17,045 nucleotides of DNA, taken from assembly GCA_964492735.1 (NCBI GenBank), contig CAZBLE010000018.1, positions 1-17,045 on the forward strand, written 5' to 3'. The notes under the pieces were generated by a model, which worked only from the letters and a program-made list of their open reading frames with translations, did no database searches and was not told where the DNA came from. The stretch is from CALKUP01 sp964492735 (GTDB lineage: Bacteria; Patescibacteriota; Patescibacteriia; UBA9570; XYC2-FULL-38-9). Shown here in pieces: positions 6,434-13,283 of this stretch. The position numbers and the translations under genes are program-made. Positions within the stretch are counted from its first letter, which is position 1. The number at the start of each line of letters is the position of its first letter.

Positions 6434-6541
6434 ATGAGTAAACGAAAAAAATCGTGGCAGGAAAAAGTATACATTGTGATTGCTATCGTGGCAATTTTCT
6501 CAATGGTGATGTTTAGTGTTTTGCCATACCTCGCACAATAA
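6434..6541 (+). CDS. 35-residue single-pass membrane peptide
   Basis: This small frame runs from ATG to TAA. It encodes a strongly basic start (MSKRKKSWQEK), a single hydrophobic segment (about residues 12-34, VYIVIAIVAIFSM and on) and a short end, LPYLAQ. A positively charged start followed by one helix predicts a small membrane protein with its N-terminus inside. It sits in an otherwise empty 188-base gap between the divergent DivIC-like gene and the convergent mraY. A weak promoter, TTGCGA (6371-6376) and TACGCT (6394-6399) with a 17-base spacer, lies upstream. No Shine-Dalgarno motif is present. The function is unknown; a division or envelope role is only suggested by neighbours. Confidence 0.6.
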   Translation: MSKRKKSWQEKVYIVIAIVAIFSMVMFSVLPYLAQ

Positions 6542-6556
6542 AACGCGAGTCAAGCT

Positions 6557-7627
6557 CTAGAAATGCCCGAGTAAACTTCGGTCAATCAAATACAAAACCA
6601 GTCCAAATAGCGACGAAACAGCAGAAATGATCCAAAAACGCATCACAATTTTTGGCTCCTCCCAGCCAATCGCTTCAAAGTGATGGTGAATGGGTGTTGA
6701 ATAAAAAATCTTTTTTCCTTGACGTAGAAATTTTGATGTCCACTGGATTAATACAGATCCAGATTCAACAACAAGAATAGAACCAATGACGGGCAGTACC
6801 CATACAGTATTGGTATAGATTGCAACAATCGCTAATGTCACACCCAATGACATAGACCCTGTATCTCCCATAAAAAATCGCGCAGGGTGGATATTGAACC
6901 ACAAAAATGCAAGTAGTCCACCTGAGATAACCGCGCATAATGTCGCAAGCTCAAATCGTTCTTGCAAAAATGCAATCGCACCAAATGCAGCGAAACTGCT
7001 TAATAGGACACCACCAGCAAGCCCATCAAGCCCATCTGTTTCATTCACTGAAAATGCTGTTGCGACAATAGTAAAAAAGAAAATTGGCAATGCAAACAAC
7101 CCAAGCTCAATGTTTCCCCAAAATGGAATATGAAAAATAGTCCAGTCCAATTTCGCCACAAACCAATACGCTGCAAGTAGTGAAATAACAGAATAGATAA
7201 TCAAGCGATAACGCATAGCAATGCCACCCGCCCCTTTTCCAGACTTGCGAATATCAATAAAATCATCGAGCAATCCAACGAGTGCGGAGATAACCAATGC
7301 ACCAAGCGGTAGTAGTGTTTCTGAACGTGTTAAAAAATTGAGCTCAACTGGAAACCCTGACAACGGAAACCACACTCCAAAAGAACAAATAATCGCAATA
7401 ACAAGTGTTGTCCCCCAAATTAACACACCGCCCATTGTTGGTGTTCCTTTTTTATGCTTATGGAGTTTTGTGAAGACCGGAGTTGCGCTCAGATCATCAC
7501 GAATATGCTTCCCGAGCTTGTAGCGATAGAGTAATTTTGTTAGCAGTGGTGTCCAAGCTATCGTGACAATAAAAGACGTGGAAAACAACAGCAACATTTT
7601 AATGACAATCTGAACACTTATTGGCAT
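6557..7627 (-). CDS. mraY: Phospho-N-acetylmuramoyl-pentapeptide transferase (MraY)
   Basis: This 356-residue integral membrane enzyme moves phospho-MurNAc-pentapeptide from UDP to undecaprenyl phosphate, making lipid I. Visible signatures are KKGTPTMGG (59-67), the DD pair (121-122), NETDGLDGLAGG (195-206), FMGDTGS (252-258) and HHHFE (314-318). About ten membrane helices can be drawn, and the length fits the family. The start at 7627 follows the upstream membrane protein gene by 4 bases, so they are probably one operon driven from the 8038-8066 promoter. The 3' end is convergent with the 35-residue peptide gene, with 15 bases between the stops and no visible terminator. Confidence 0.97.
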   Translation of the reverse strand: MPISVQIVIKMLLLFSTSFIVTIAWTPLLTKLLYRYKLGKHIRDDLSATPVFTKLHKHKKGTPTMGGVLIWGTTLVIAIICSFGVWFPLSGFPVELNFLTRSETLLPLGALVISALVGLLDDFIDIRKSGKGAGGIAMRYRLIIYSVISLLAAYWFVAKLDWTIFHIPFWGNIELGLFALPIFFFTIVATAFSVNETDGLDGLAGGVLLSSFAAFGAIAFLQERFELATLCAVISGGLLAFLWFNIHPARFFMGDTGSMSLGVTLAIVAIYTNTVWVLPVIGSILVVESGSVLIQWTSKFLRQGKKIFYSTPIHHHFEAIGWEEPKIVMRFWIISAVSSLFGLVLYLIDRSLLGHF

Positions 7628-7631
7628 ACAA

Positions 7632-8030
7632 TTATATATTTATTTGAACGATAAAATAGAGAGCGACTGCGAGAAGAATATTCAAAAACAAAGACATACT
7701 GAGCGACACCCAGGCAATGAGCGGTCGACGATAGTAATTACGGATCAATACAGGCCAATTCAATAAAAAAATCAATAACCCAGCAGCAGGGACAATAAGC
7801 AGCCGCCACCAGTCACCTGTCATATCCACACCAAAATAGATCGTATAGTGTAAAAAAACAACAGATTGTGTGTAGGGTATTTGCCAATACAAGAATGCCC
7901 ACTGAGCTACATTGAGTACAATCACCCCGAAACACGCAAGCCAAAAATACCATGGCAAAAATCGAAGGCGTTCGCGATAATTTCTGGGTTCAAGAGGAAT
8001 TTGCTTCAAAGATGAAGAATCGGTAGACAT
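7632..8030 (-). CDS. Small multi-spanning membrane protein upstream of mraY
   Basis: I do not recognise this 132-residue protein. After a polar N-terminus with basic RERLRF it has three to four hydrophobic segments (about residues 29-50, a weaker one at 57-70, 74-95 and 103-130). It contains a WW pair and NWPVLIRNYYRRPLIAW between helices, with the basic loop probably cytoplasmic. It directly precedes mraY with a 4-base gap and appears to be transcribed with it. The ATG at 8030 lies seven bases after a TATACT -10 box, so the message is probably leaderless. A role in the envelope is inferred only from the operon. Confidence 0.75.
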   Translation of the reverse strand: MSTDSSSLKQIPLEPRNYRERLRFLPWYFWLACFGVIVLNVAQWAFLYWQIPYTQSVVFLHYTIYFGVDMTGDWWRLLIVPAAGLLIFLLNWPVLIRNYYRRPLIAWVSLSMSLFLNILLAVALYFIVQINI

Positions 8031-8037
8031 ATTGGCT

Positions 8038-8083
8038 AGTATACGCGCTCAGAATTGACGCGTCAATCATTCTATGGTATGGT
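8038..8083. promoter_or_regulatory. Divergent promoters sharing a palindromic -35 block
   Basis: The perfect palindrome TTGACGCGTCAA (8055-8066) supplies a TTGACG -35 box to each strand. On the plus strand the 17-base spacer leads to TATGGT (8078-8083), driving rpmA with a leader of about 25-30 bases. On the minus strand a 17-base spacer leads to TATACT (8043-8038), driving the membrane protein and mraY with a start at or beside the ATG at 8030. Both promoters are near consensus; the start sites are predicted. Confidence 0.75.
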
Positions 8084-8116
8084 GATTTTCGATCTACACA
8101 CTTTATATTATAGCGT

Positions 8117-8404
8117 ATGTCAAAAACCAAAGCAGGCGGCTCGACCAGTTTAGGCCGCGATTCAGTTGCAAAACGACTCGGGGTCAAAAAATATGGTGGT
8201 CAAACCGTCAATGTCGGAAACATTATCATTCGTCAACGTGGCAGTAAGTTTCGAGCAGGTGTTGGAACCCGTAAAGGTGAAGACGATACTGTGTATGCAA
8301 CTACTACTGGTGTTGTGAAATTCACCAAAAGAAAAGCTGCGCGCTTTACTGGTGCATTGAAGACAATTCAAACTGTTTCTGTTGTCCCTGCGGCAAAGAA
8401 ATAA
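8117..8404 (+). CDS. rpmA: 50S ribosomal protein L27
   Basis: This 95-residue protein is ribosomal protein L27, whose N-terminus lies near the peptidyl transferase centre. The family pattern is clear: MSKTKAGGSTSLGRDSVAKRLGVKKYGGQ, then NIIIRQRGSKFRAGVGTRKGEDDTVYA and VVKFTKRK. The N-terminus reads MSKTKAGGS in place of the common MAHKKGGGS, keeping the small, basic character, with no sign of the cleavable extension seen in Firmicutes. It is a single-gene unit, divergent from the mraY operon and followed by two hairpin terminators. An alternative -10 (TATTAT, 8106-8111) lies only 5 bases before the ATG. Confidence 0.97.
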   Translation: MSKTKAGGSTSLGRDSVAKRLGVKKYGGQTVNVGNIIIRQRGSKFRAGVGTRKGEDDTVYATTTGVVKFTKRKAARFTGALKTIQTVSVVPAAKK

Positions 8405-8410
8405 TATCCC

Positions 8411-8450
8411 AAAAATCCCGCAATCTCTAAAGACGCGGGATTTTTGTTTT
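8411..8450 (+). terminator. Intrinsic terminator of rpmA
   Basis: AAAAATCCCGC (8411-8421) and GCGGGATTTTT (8435-8445) form a perfect 11-bp stem with a 13-base loop, followed by GTTTT. It starts 6 bases after the rpmA stop. Confidence 0.9.
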
Positions 8451-8456
8451 CTGCAT

Positions 8457-8484
8457 AAAAGAGCCGTTTCCGGCTCTTTTATTT
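8457..8484. terminator. Intrinsic terminator of pyrG, probably bidirectional
   Basis: AAAAGAGCCG (8457-8466), loop TTTC and CGGCTCTTTT (8471-8480) form a perfect 10-bp stem. It lies 2 bases beyond the pyrG stop on the minus strand and can also back up the rpmA terminator on the plus strand. Confidence 0.87.
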
Positions 8485-10141
8485 ATTGATTATTAATAGA
8501 TGCTTTGATAAAGCCAACGAATAACGGATGCGGTGTCAATGGACGCGATAAAAACTCTGGATGGAACTGTGTTCCAACAAACCATGGATGGTCTTTCAGC
8601 TCAATAATCTCAGCTAACCCTTGCTGTGGGTTTACACCTGAAATAATAAGTCCTGCTGCTTCCAATTTTTCCATGTATTCATTGTTAAACTCATAGCGAT
8701 GACGATGACGCTCTACCACTGATTTCTCGCCATATGCTTTCGCTGTTTTTGTTCCAGGCTGTAAATCACAGTCATAGCTTCCAAGGCGCAATGTACCACC
8801 ATATTGTTTACTGCGAATATTTGCGCGTTGATTTGGATTCACAATAATAATTGGATGTTCAGTATCTTGATCAATTTCAACAGTATGCGCACCAGTTAGG
8901 CCTGCTTTGTGTCGCGCTAATTCAACGCAAGCAAGCTGCATACCATAACACAGTCCAAAATACGGAATCTTGTTCTCACGCACGTATTGAATAGCTGTAA
9001 TTTTCCCTTCAATAGCCCGTGAGCCAAAGCCTCCTGGAACTAACACGCCATCATATTGAGAAAGCTCTTTAACAGCTTTAGGGTCTTTTTCGTACTCTGC
9101 AGCATCGATCCAAGTCAGCTCAATTTCATGCTTTTGACTCCACGCAGCATGCTTTAATGCCTCGATAACAGAGATATATACATCAGAAAGCACAAACTCC
9201 CCTGTATTAAAATACTTTCCAACAACTGCAATTTTGACCTTTTTTTGAGCTGTTCGCGTTACATTCACTAATGCATTTAATTGCTCCAATGATGTTTTAC
9301 CAGAAACGCGTCGTGTTTTTAATTTGAGAAGTTTTAGCATTTGCAGACTAAAGCCTTCATCTTCAAACATCTGTGGTACTGCATAAATTGTGTCACAATT
9401 TGGAGCCGCGATAATGCGCTCTGGCTTCACTGCGCAGAAAACAGACAACTTTTCTTTACGTACAGCATCAATCGGTTTTTCTGATCGCGCAATAATAAAG
9501 TCCGCTTGCAATCCCGCTTCATTTAATTGACGGACAGCTGTTTGTGTCGGCTTTGTTTTCATTTCACCAACCGCTGACGGCACTGGCAAGTAACTCACCA
9601 GCACAATCGCAACGTCATCTGGACGCTCATTTTTCATCATGCGCGCTGCTTCCAAAAATAATGCACTCTGATATTCACCAACCGTACCACCAATTTCAAC
9701 TACCGTAATTTCAGCATCATCTGTTTTTTGCGCTTTTTTAATTCGAGAAATAATATTGAGCGGAATATGCGGCACCACTTCAACGCACTTTCCTTCATAC
9801 TGCAAATTTCTTTCTTGTTGAATCACATCTAAATAGACACGACCTGTTGTCATGTAATTCACTTTGTGAATATCTTGATGCAAAAATCGCTCGTAGTTTC
9901 CAATATCTTGATCTGTTTCGTCCCCATCAGCAGTCACAAATACTTCACCATGTTCTGTTGGATTCATGGTCCCTGCGTCTACATTAATATATGGATCTGC
10001 CTTCATTGCAGTGACACGGTATCCACGAGACTGCAGTGTCATGGCAAGTGACGACGCTGCAATTCCTTTCCCGACTGAGGACATCACACCACCAACGACG
10101 AAAATATATTTTGGAGTATACCGTTTTGCTTTTTTAGCCAT
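8483..10141 (-). CDS. pyrG: CTP synthase
   Basis: CTP synthase makes CTP from UTP, ATP and glutamine in the last step of pyrimidine nucleotide synthesis. The 552-residue protein has the N-terminal synthetase domain with GGVMSSVGKGIAASS (about 17-31) and HGEVFVTADGDETDQDIGNYERF, then a C-terminal class I glutamine amidotransferase domain. That domain carries Cys398 (GLCYGM) and the pair His527/Glu529 (TQFHPEF). The length matches the family. An in-frame TTG at 10168 would add nine residues, but the ATG at 10141 aligns better with known N-termini. It may be read from its own promoter (10175-10183) and possibly from the murA-ctpA-rplI operon just upstream. Confidence 0.98.
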   Translation of the reverse strand: MAKKAKRYTPKYIFVVGGVMSSVGKGIAASSLAMTLQSRGYRVTAMKADPYINVDAGTMNPTEHGEVFVTADGDETDQDIGNYERFLHQDIHKVNYMTTGRVYLDVIQQERNLQYEGKCVEVVPHIPLNIISRIKKAQKTDDAEITVVEIGGTVGEYQSALFLEAARMMKNERPDDVAIVLVSYLPVPSAVGEMKTKPTQTAVRQLNEAGLQADFIIARSEKPIDAVRKEKLSVFCAVKPERIIAAPNCDTIYAVPQMFEDEGFSLQMLKLLKLKTRRVSGKTSLEQLNALVNVTRTAQKKVKIAVVGKYFNTGEFVLSDVYISVIEALKHAAWSQKHEIELTWIDAAEYEKDPKAVKELSQYDGVLVPGGFGSRAIEGKITAIQYVRENKIPYFGLCYGMQLACVELARHKAGLTGAHTVEIDQDTEHPIIIVNPNQRANIRSKQYGGTLRLGSYDCDLQPGTKTAKAYGEKSVVERHRHRYEFNNEYMEKLEAAGLIISGVNPQQGLAEIIELKDHPWFVGTQFHPEFLSRPLTPHPLFVGFIKASINNQ

Positions 10142-10174
10142 AAAAGAGGGTCTAATAGATTGATTCAAAAAATG

Positions 10175-10183
10175 AGTATAGCA
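10175..10183 (-). promoter_or_regulatory. Putative pyrG promoter (extended -10)
   Basis: TGCTATACT on the minus strand is an extended -10 element 33 bases upstream of the pyrG ATG. No good -35 hexamer is seen at the expected distance. The spot lies between the rplI stop and pyrG. Confidence 0.45.
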
Positions 10184-10203
10184 CGAGGCGAAAAACTCAA
10201 CAA

Positions 10204-10626
10204 CTACTGCTTTTGCACAGTAAAATTGAGTGTCGCTGACTGTTGATTTGGGAAGAGAATGGTTGCTGTATAAGAGCCTGTTTGCTTAACATGCAGCTTT
10301 TCAACGATCCAACCTTCTTCAAGGGTTATGCCATCTTTTTTCAATGCAGCTACCAACTCTTTTGCGGTCACGGCACCAAATAATACACCGTCATCATTTG
10401 CAGGACCTGTTAAAAGTAGTTGTTTCTTTCCGATAACAGCAGCAAGCTCCATCCACTCCTTCTCTCGCTCTGCTTGTTGTTGTTTACGGACCGCTTGTTG
10501 TTGCTGATTGCTTGCAACAGCTTGCTCGGTCGCAATCTCTGCCAAGCCATTTGGTAAGAGAAAATTACGCGCGTAGCCATCTGGCACATTTTTAATTTGA
10601 CCGGTTTTTTTGATAATAACTTTCAT
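10204..10626 (-). CDS. rplI: 50S ribosomal protein L9, shortened N-terminal loop
   Basis: This 140-residue protein is L9, which binds 23S rRNA with its N-terminal domain and reaches across the ribosome with a long helix. MKVI at the start and NVPDGYARNFLLPNGLA (13-29) are diagnostic. The connecting helix (about 35-70) is rich in Gln, Arg and Lys. The C-terminal domain starts around DGVLFGAVTAKELVAALKK. Compared with B. subtilis L9, about seven residues are missing between MKVI.KK and IKNV, removing the Gly/Lys-rich rRNA-contact loop. It lies 11 bases after ctpA in the murA-ctpA-rplI run. Confidence 0.93.
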   Translation of the reverse strand: MKVIIKKTGQIKNVPDGYARNFLLPNGLAEIATEQAVASNQQQQAVRKQQQAEREKEWMELAAVIGKKQLLLTGPANDDGVLFGAVTAKELVAALKKDGITLEEGWIVEKLHVKQTGSYTATILFPNQQSATLNFTVQKQ

Positions 10627-10637
10627 ATGCGTACTAC

Positions 10638-11960
10638 TTATTTTTGTGACAACGGTTTTTTCTGCTCTTCAGTTGGCGGTTGGACGGTCGCAAGGAATTC
10701 AGCATTATTACTAAAGAATAATTTTGCTGCATCTAATTGCGGGTCACGATTATTGGTGTAATCATCTTTTGCATTTTCTTTATAGAATTCTGGAACAACA
10801 CCTGTCTTATCAATAATGTGCTTTTGCGGTGTGAGCCATTGAGCAATCGTGAGTTTCAATGTTGATCCATCTGAATAGTTTCGAACATCTTGCACTGTCC
10901 CCTTTCCAAATGATGTCGTTCCAATAACTGTCGCTTTTTTATAATCCTGAAGCGCCCCTGCAACAATTTCAGAAGCAGATGCAGATCCAGCATTCATTAA
11001 AATAACCGTCGGGATATCAGCCAATGCGGGCGTCCCTTTTGTTGTGTACGGAATATCTTTTCCATCACTCTTACGCTCATACACAACTGGACTACCATCG
11101 CTCACAAACTCTGAGAGCACGTCAACGGCAGCATCTAAATACCCTCCTGGGTTATTCCGTAAATCAAGAACTACTCCGTCTGGACGATCAATTGTAATTT
11201 GTGAAGCAATCGCAGAGAAGAGCTTGTATGTATCATTATTAAATTGATTAATCGTCACATGAACAACTCTCTTATCTCCTATCGTCAACGTTTCAGACGT
11301 CACACTATCAACATGAATGCGATCACGCACAATAGATAGCTCAAATGACTGCTCTGTTCCACGCTGCATCATAAGCTTCACTGCTGTATCTTTTTTTCCA
11401 CGAATTTTATTGACCGCATCATTCAATGACATGCCTTGTGTGTCAATGCCATCAATAGCAAGAATTGCGTCTCCTGGCTGAATTCCTGCCTTCATTGCTG
11501 GTGAGCTTGGAATTGGAGTAACGACTACAAGTTGATCATTTTTAATTGCCACTTCAGCGCCAATACCCTCAAATTCACCATTAATTTCATCCATAAATTC
11601 CTTACTCTGCTCTGGCGTAAAATACATAGAGTATGGATCATCTAACCCACTCACAGCTCCTGCAATTGCACCGTAGAGTAGTTTATTTTCGTCAACCGGT
11701 TGTTTTACATGATCCTTTTTGACATCGTTCCATACCTGCCAAAATAGATCAAAATCAGGATCATTCTTACTGCCGAGCAATTGCTTTGCTTGCTCAATTT
11801 TTGAGGTTGATTGTGTCTGATTAATAGATGTGATCAACGAGCCAGTACCTAATCCAATACAAAAAATGAGTACGGCAACAAAAAATGTAAACACTTGATG
11901 TGAGCGATGTTTTTTCTGCATCGCTTGATTTTGTAACTGTGGGTTTATTTCAAATTCCAT
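10638..11960 (-). CDS. S41-family carboxy-terminal processing peptidase (CtpA/Prc type)
   Basis: This 440-residue exported serine protease has one N-terminal membrane anchor (about 22-45), an S41 N-terminal helical region (70-115) and a PDZ domain (about 130-212, with GIGAEV and AGIQPGDAILAIDG). The protease core contains LDLRNNPGGYLDAAV. The catalytic Ser/Lys dyad is visible as Ser328 (GSASASEI) and Lys353 (SFGKGTVQ), at the 25-residue spacing of the family. Such enzymes trim C-termini of envelope proteins and in several bacteria regulate peptidoglycan hydrolases. The C-terminal tail (about 395-440) is polar. It starts 14 bases after murA and precedes rplI, all on the same strand. No Shine-Dalgarno motif is visible. 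Confidence 0.95.
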   Translation of the reverse strand: MEFEINPQLQNQAMQKKHRSHQVFTFFVAVLIFCIGLGTGSLITSINQTQSTSKIEQAKQLLGSKNDPDFDLFWQVWNDVKKDHVKQPVDENKLLYGAIAGAVSGLDDPYSMYFTPEQSKEFMDEINGEFEGIGAEVAIKNDQLVVVTPIPSSPAMKAGIQPGDAILAIDGIDTQGMSLNDAVNKIRGKKDTAVKLMMQRGTEQSFELSIVRDRIHVDSVTSETLTIGDKRVVHVTINQFNNDTYKLFSAIASQITIDRPDGVVLDLRNNPGGYLDAAVDVLSEFVSDGSPVVYERKSDGKDIPYTTKGTPALADIPTVILMNAGSASASEIVAGALQDYKKATVIGTTSFGKGTVQDVRNYSDGSTLKLTIAQWLTPQKHIIDKTGVVPEFYKENAKDDYTNNRDPQLDAAKLFFSNNAEFLATVQPPTEEQKKPLSQK

Positions 11961-11974
11961 AACTTTGTATTTTT

Positions 11975-13246
11975 TTAATCATTCACACGCTGAATATCAA
12001 GACCAATCGCTTGCAATCGCTTTTCAATATTTTCGTACCCTCGATCAATCTGATAAATATCTTCAATAACTGTCTCACCATGACCGATGGCACCGGCAAT
12101 AACTAACGCGATGCCTGCGCGAATGTCTGGACTATGTACTACTCCTCCGTGAAATACTGCCGGACCAGTTATTGTAACGCGATATTCATCAATGAGTGTG
12201 ATGTCTGCTCCGAGTGTATTGAGAAGTTCTGTGTAAAATAATCGCCCTTCATAAATTGTTTCGCGGACAGTACTTGCTCCAGTAGCTTGTGTTAGCAGCA
12301 CAGTCATCGGGGCTTGCAGGTCTGTCGGAAACCCTGGATATTCATGGGTCACAATAGATTGCGGGTGCATTGGACCATGTGGAAACACGGTTACACTTGA
12401 ATCCGTTGCTTCCGTTTTAATGCCCATCAACTCAAATGTATGCAATAGGCTGCGCAAATGTTTCGGCTCACACCCAGTAACGGTTAATTCAGAGTTGGTT
12501 GCCGCACCAAGAATTAAGAATGTACCTGCTTCAAGACGATCTGGAATAATCATATGCTCCGCAGGAGTCAATGCGTCCATATCTGGAGCGCCTTCAATAC
12601 TCATTGTGTGCGTACCGGCGCCTTCAATATGAACACCGGAGTCCTGCAACCATTGAGCCAACGCAACAACCTCGGGCTCACATGATGCGTTTTCAATAAT
12701 TGTTGTGCCGTGTGCTGCAGCGGCTGCGAGCATCATGGTTTCAGTTCCGGTATGACTTTGTAGTGGGAAGAAAAAATGTGTTCCGCGCAATCCACCTTCG
12801 GGAGCAGTAAATGCCACCGCACCATCGCGCTCTTCAACAGTCGCTCCCATTGCACGTGCAAAGTCTAAGAAGAAATCAATTGGGCGCTTACCAATATTAT
12901 CGCCTCCTGGATACGGTAATACAACATGACCAAAACGAGCGAGCAATGGACCAATAAGCAACACAGATGCGCGCAATTTTGGCGCGAGATCCATTGGTAA
13001 AATACCATCAAATTCAGCCGGGCCTTGCACAACAATAGTCGAGCCCTGAACGTTGACTGTACCGCCAATTGCCCGTACAATATCAATCATTCGCAAGACA
13101 TCTTCCAAAAGCGGCACATTGTGAATAGTAACCGGATGCGTAAATAATAACGCGGCGGGAATTGCTTTCAAGGCGTGGTTTTTTGCCCCGTTTACTGCAA
13201 TTTCTCCCTGTACTGTTTTGCCTCCTGTAATAATCAATCGTTCCAT
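11975..13246 (-). CDS. murA: UDP-N-acetylglucosamine 1-carboxyvinyltransferase with Asp at the catalytic Cys position
   Basis: MurA adds enolpyruvate from PEP to UDP-GlcNAc, the first committed step of peptidoglycan synthesis. The 423-residue protein has the two-lobed EPT-fold signatures: NGAKNHALKA with Lys22 and Asn23, KLRASVLLIGPLLARFG, YPGFPTDLQAPM, and DIRAGIALVIAGA followed by QIDRGYENIEKRL. The loop that normally reads PGGCxIGxRP is PGGDNIGKRP, with Asp116 (codon GAT at 12899-12901) replacing the usual Cys. The same natural change in Mycobacterium tuberculosis and Chlamydia keeps activity and gives fosfomycin resistance. The ATG lies 8 bases after a strong promoter, so the message is almost leaderless. 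It heads a murA-ctpA-rplI run. Confidence 0.97.
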   Translation of the reverse strand: MERLIITGGKTVQGEIAVNGAKNHALKAIPAALLFTHPVTIHNVPLLEDVLRMIDIVRAIGGTVNVQGSTIVVQGPAEFDGILPMDLAPKLRASVLLIGPLLARFGHVVLPYPGGDNIGKRPIDFFLDFARAMGATVEERDGAVAFTAPEGGLRGTHFFFPLQSHTGTETMMLAAAAAHGTTIIENASCEPEVVALAQWLQDSGVHIEGAGTHTMSIEGAPDMDALTPAEHMIIPDRLEAGTFLILGAATNSELTVTGCEPKHLRSLLHTFELMGIKTEATDSSVTVFPHGPMHPQSIVTHEYPGFPTDLQAPMTVLLTQATGASTVRETIYEGRLFYTELLNTLGADITLIDEYRVTITGPAVFHGGVVHSPDIRAGIALVIAGAIGHGETVIEDIYQIDRGYENIEKRLQAIGLDIQRVND

Positions 13247-13248
13247 AT

Positions 13249-13257
13249 TGGTACACT
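13249..13257 (+). promoter_or_regulatory. Putative promoter of the PEGA-domain gene (extended -10)
   Basis: TGGTACACT is an extended -10 element 14 bases before the ATG at 13272. No convincing -35 is seen. It shares three bases with the murA -10 on the other strand. Confidence 0.4.
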
Positions 13258-13283
13258 ATATTTGAATACGTATGTCCAGTCAA
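13255..13283 (-). promoter_or_regulatory. Sigma70-type promoter of murA, overlapping the divergent gene
   Basis: On the minus strand TTGACT (13283-13278), a 17-base spacer and TATAGT (13260-13255) are near consensus. The -10 ends 8 bases before the murA ATG, predicting a leader of 0-3 bases. The -35 box lies within codons 3-4 of the divergent PEGA-protein gene. Confidence 0.75.

Noticed and set aside
7028..7523. Plus-strand ORFs opposite mraY rich in Pro, Ser and Asn
   Set aside because: They are mirror frames of the well-supported mraY gene with no recognisable features.
10142..10168. TTG start extending pyrG by nine residues
   Set aside because: The extra residues have no counterpart in CTP synthases and the ATG at 10141 aligns with the family start.
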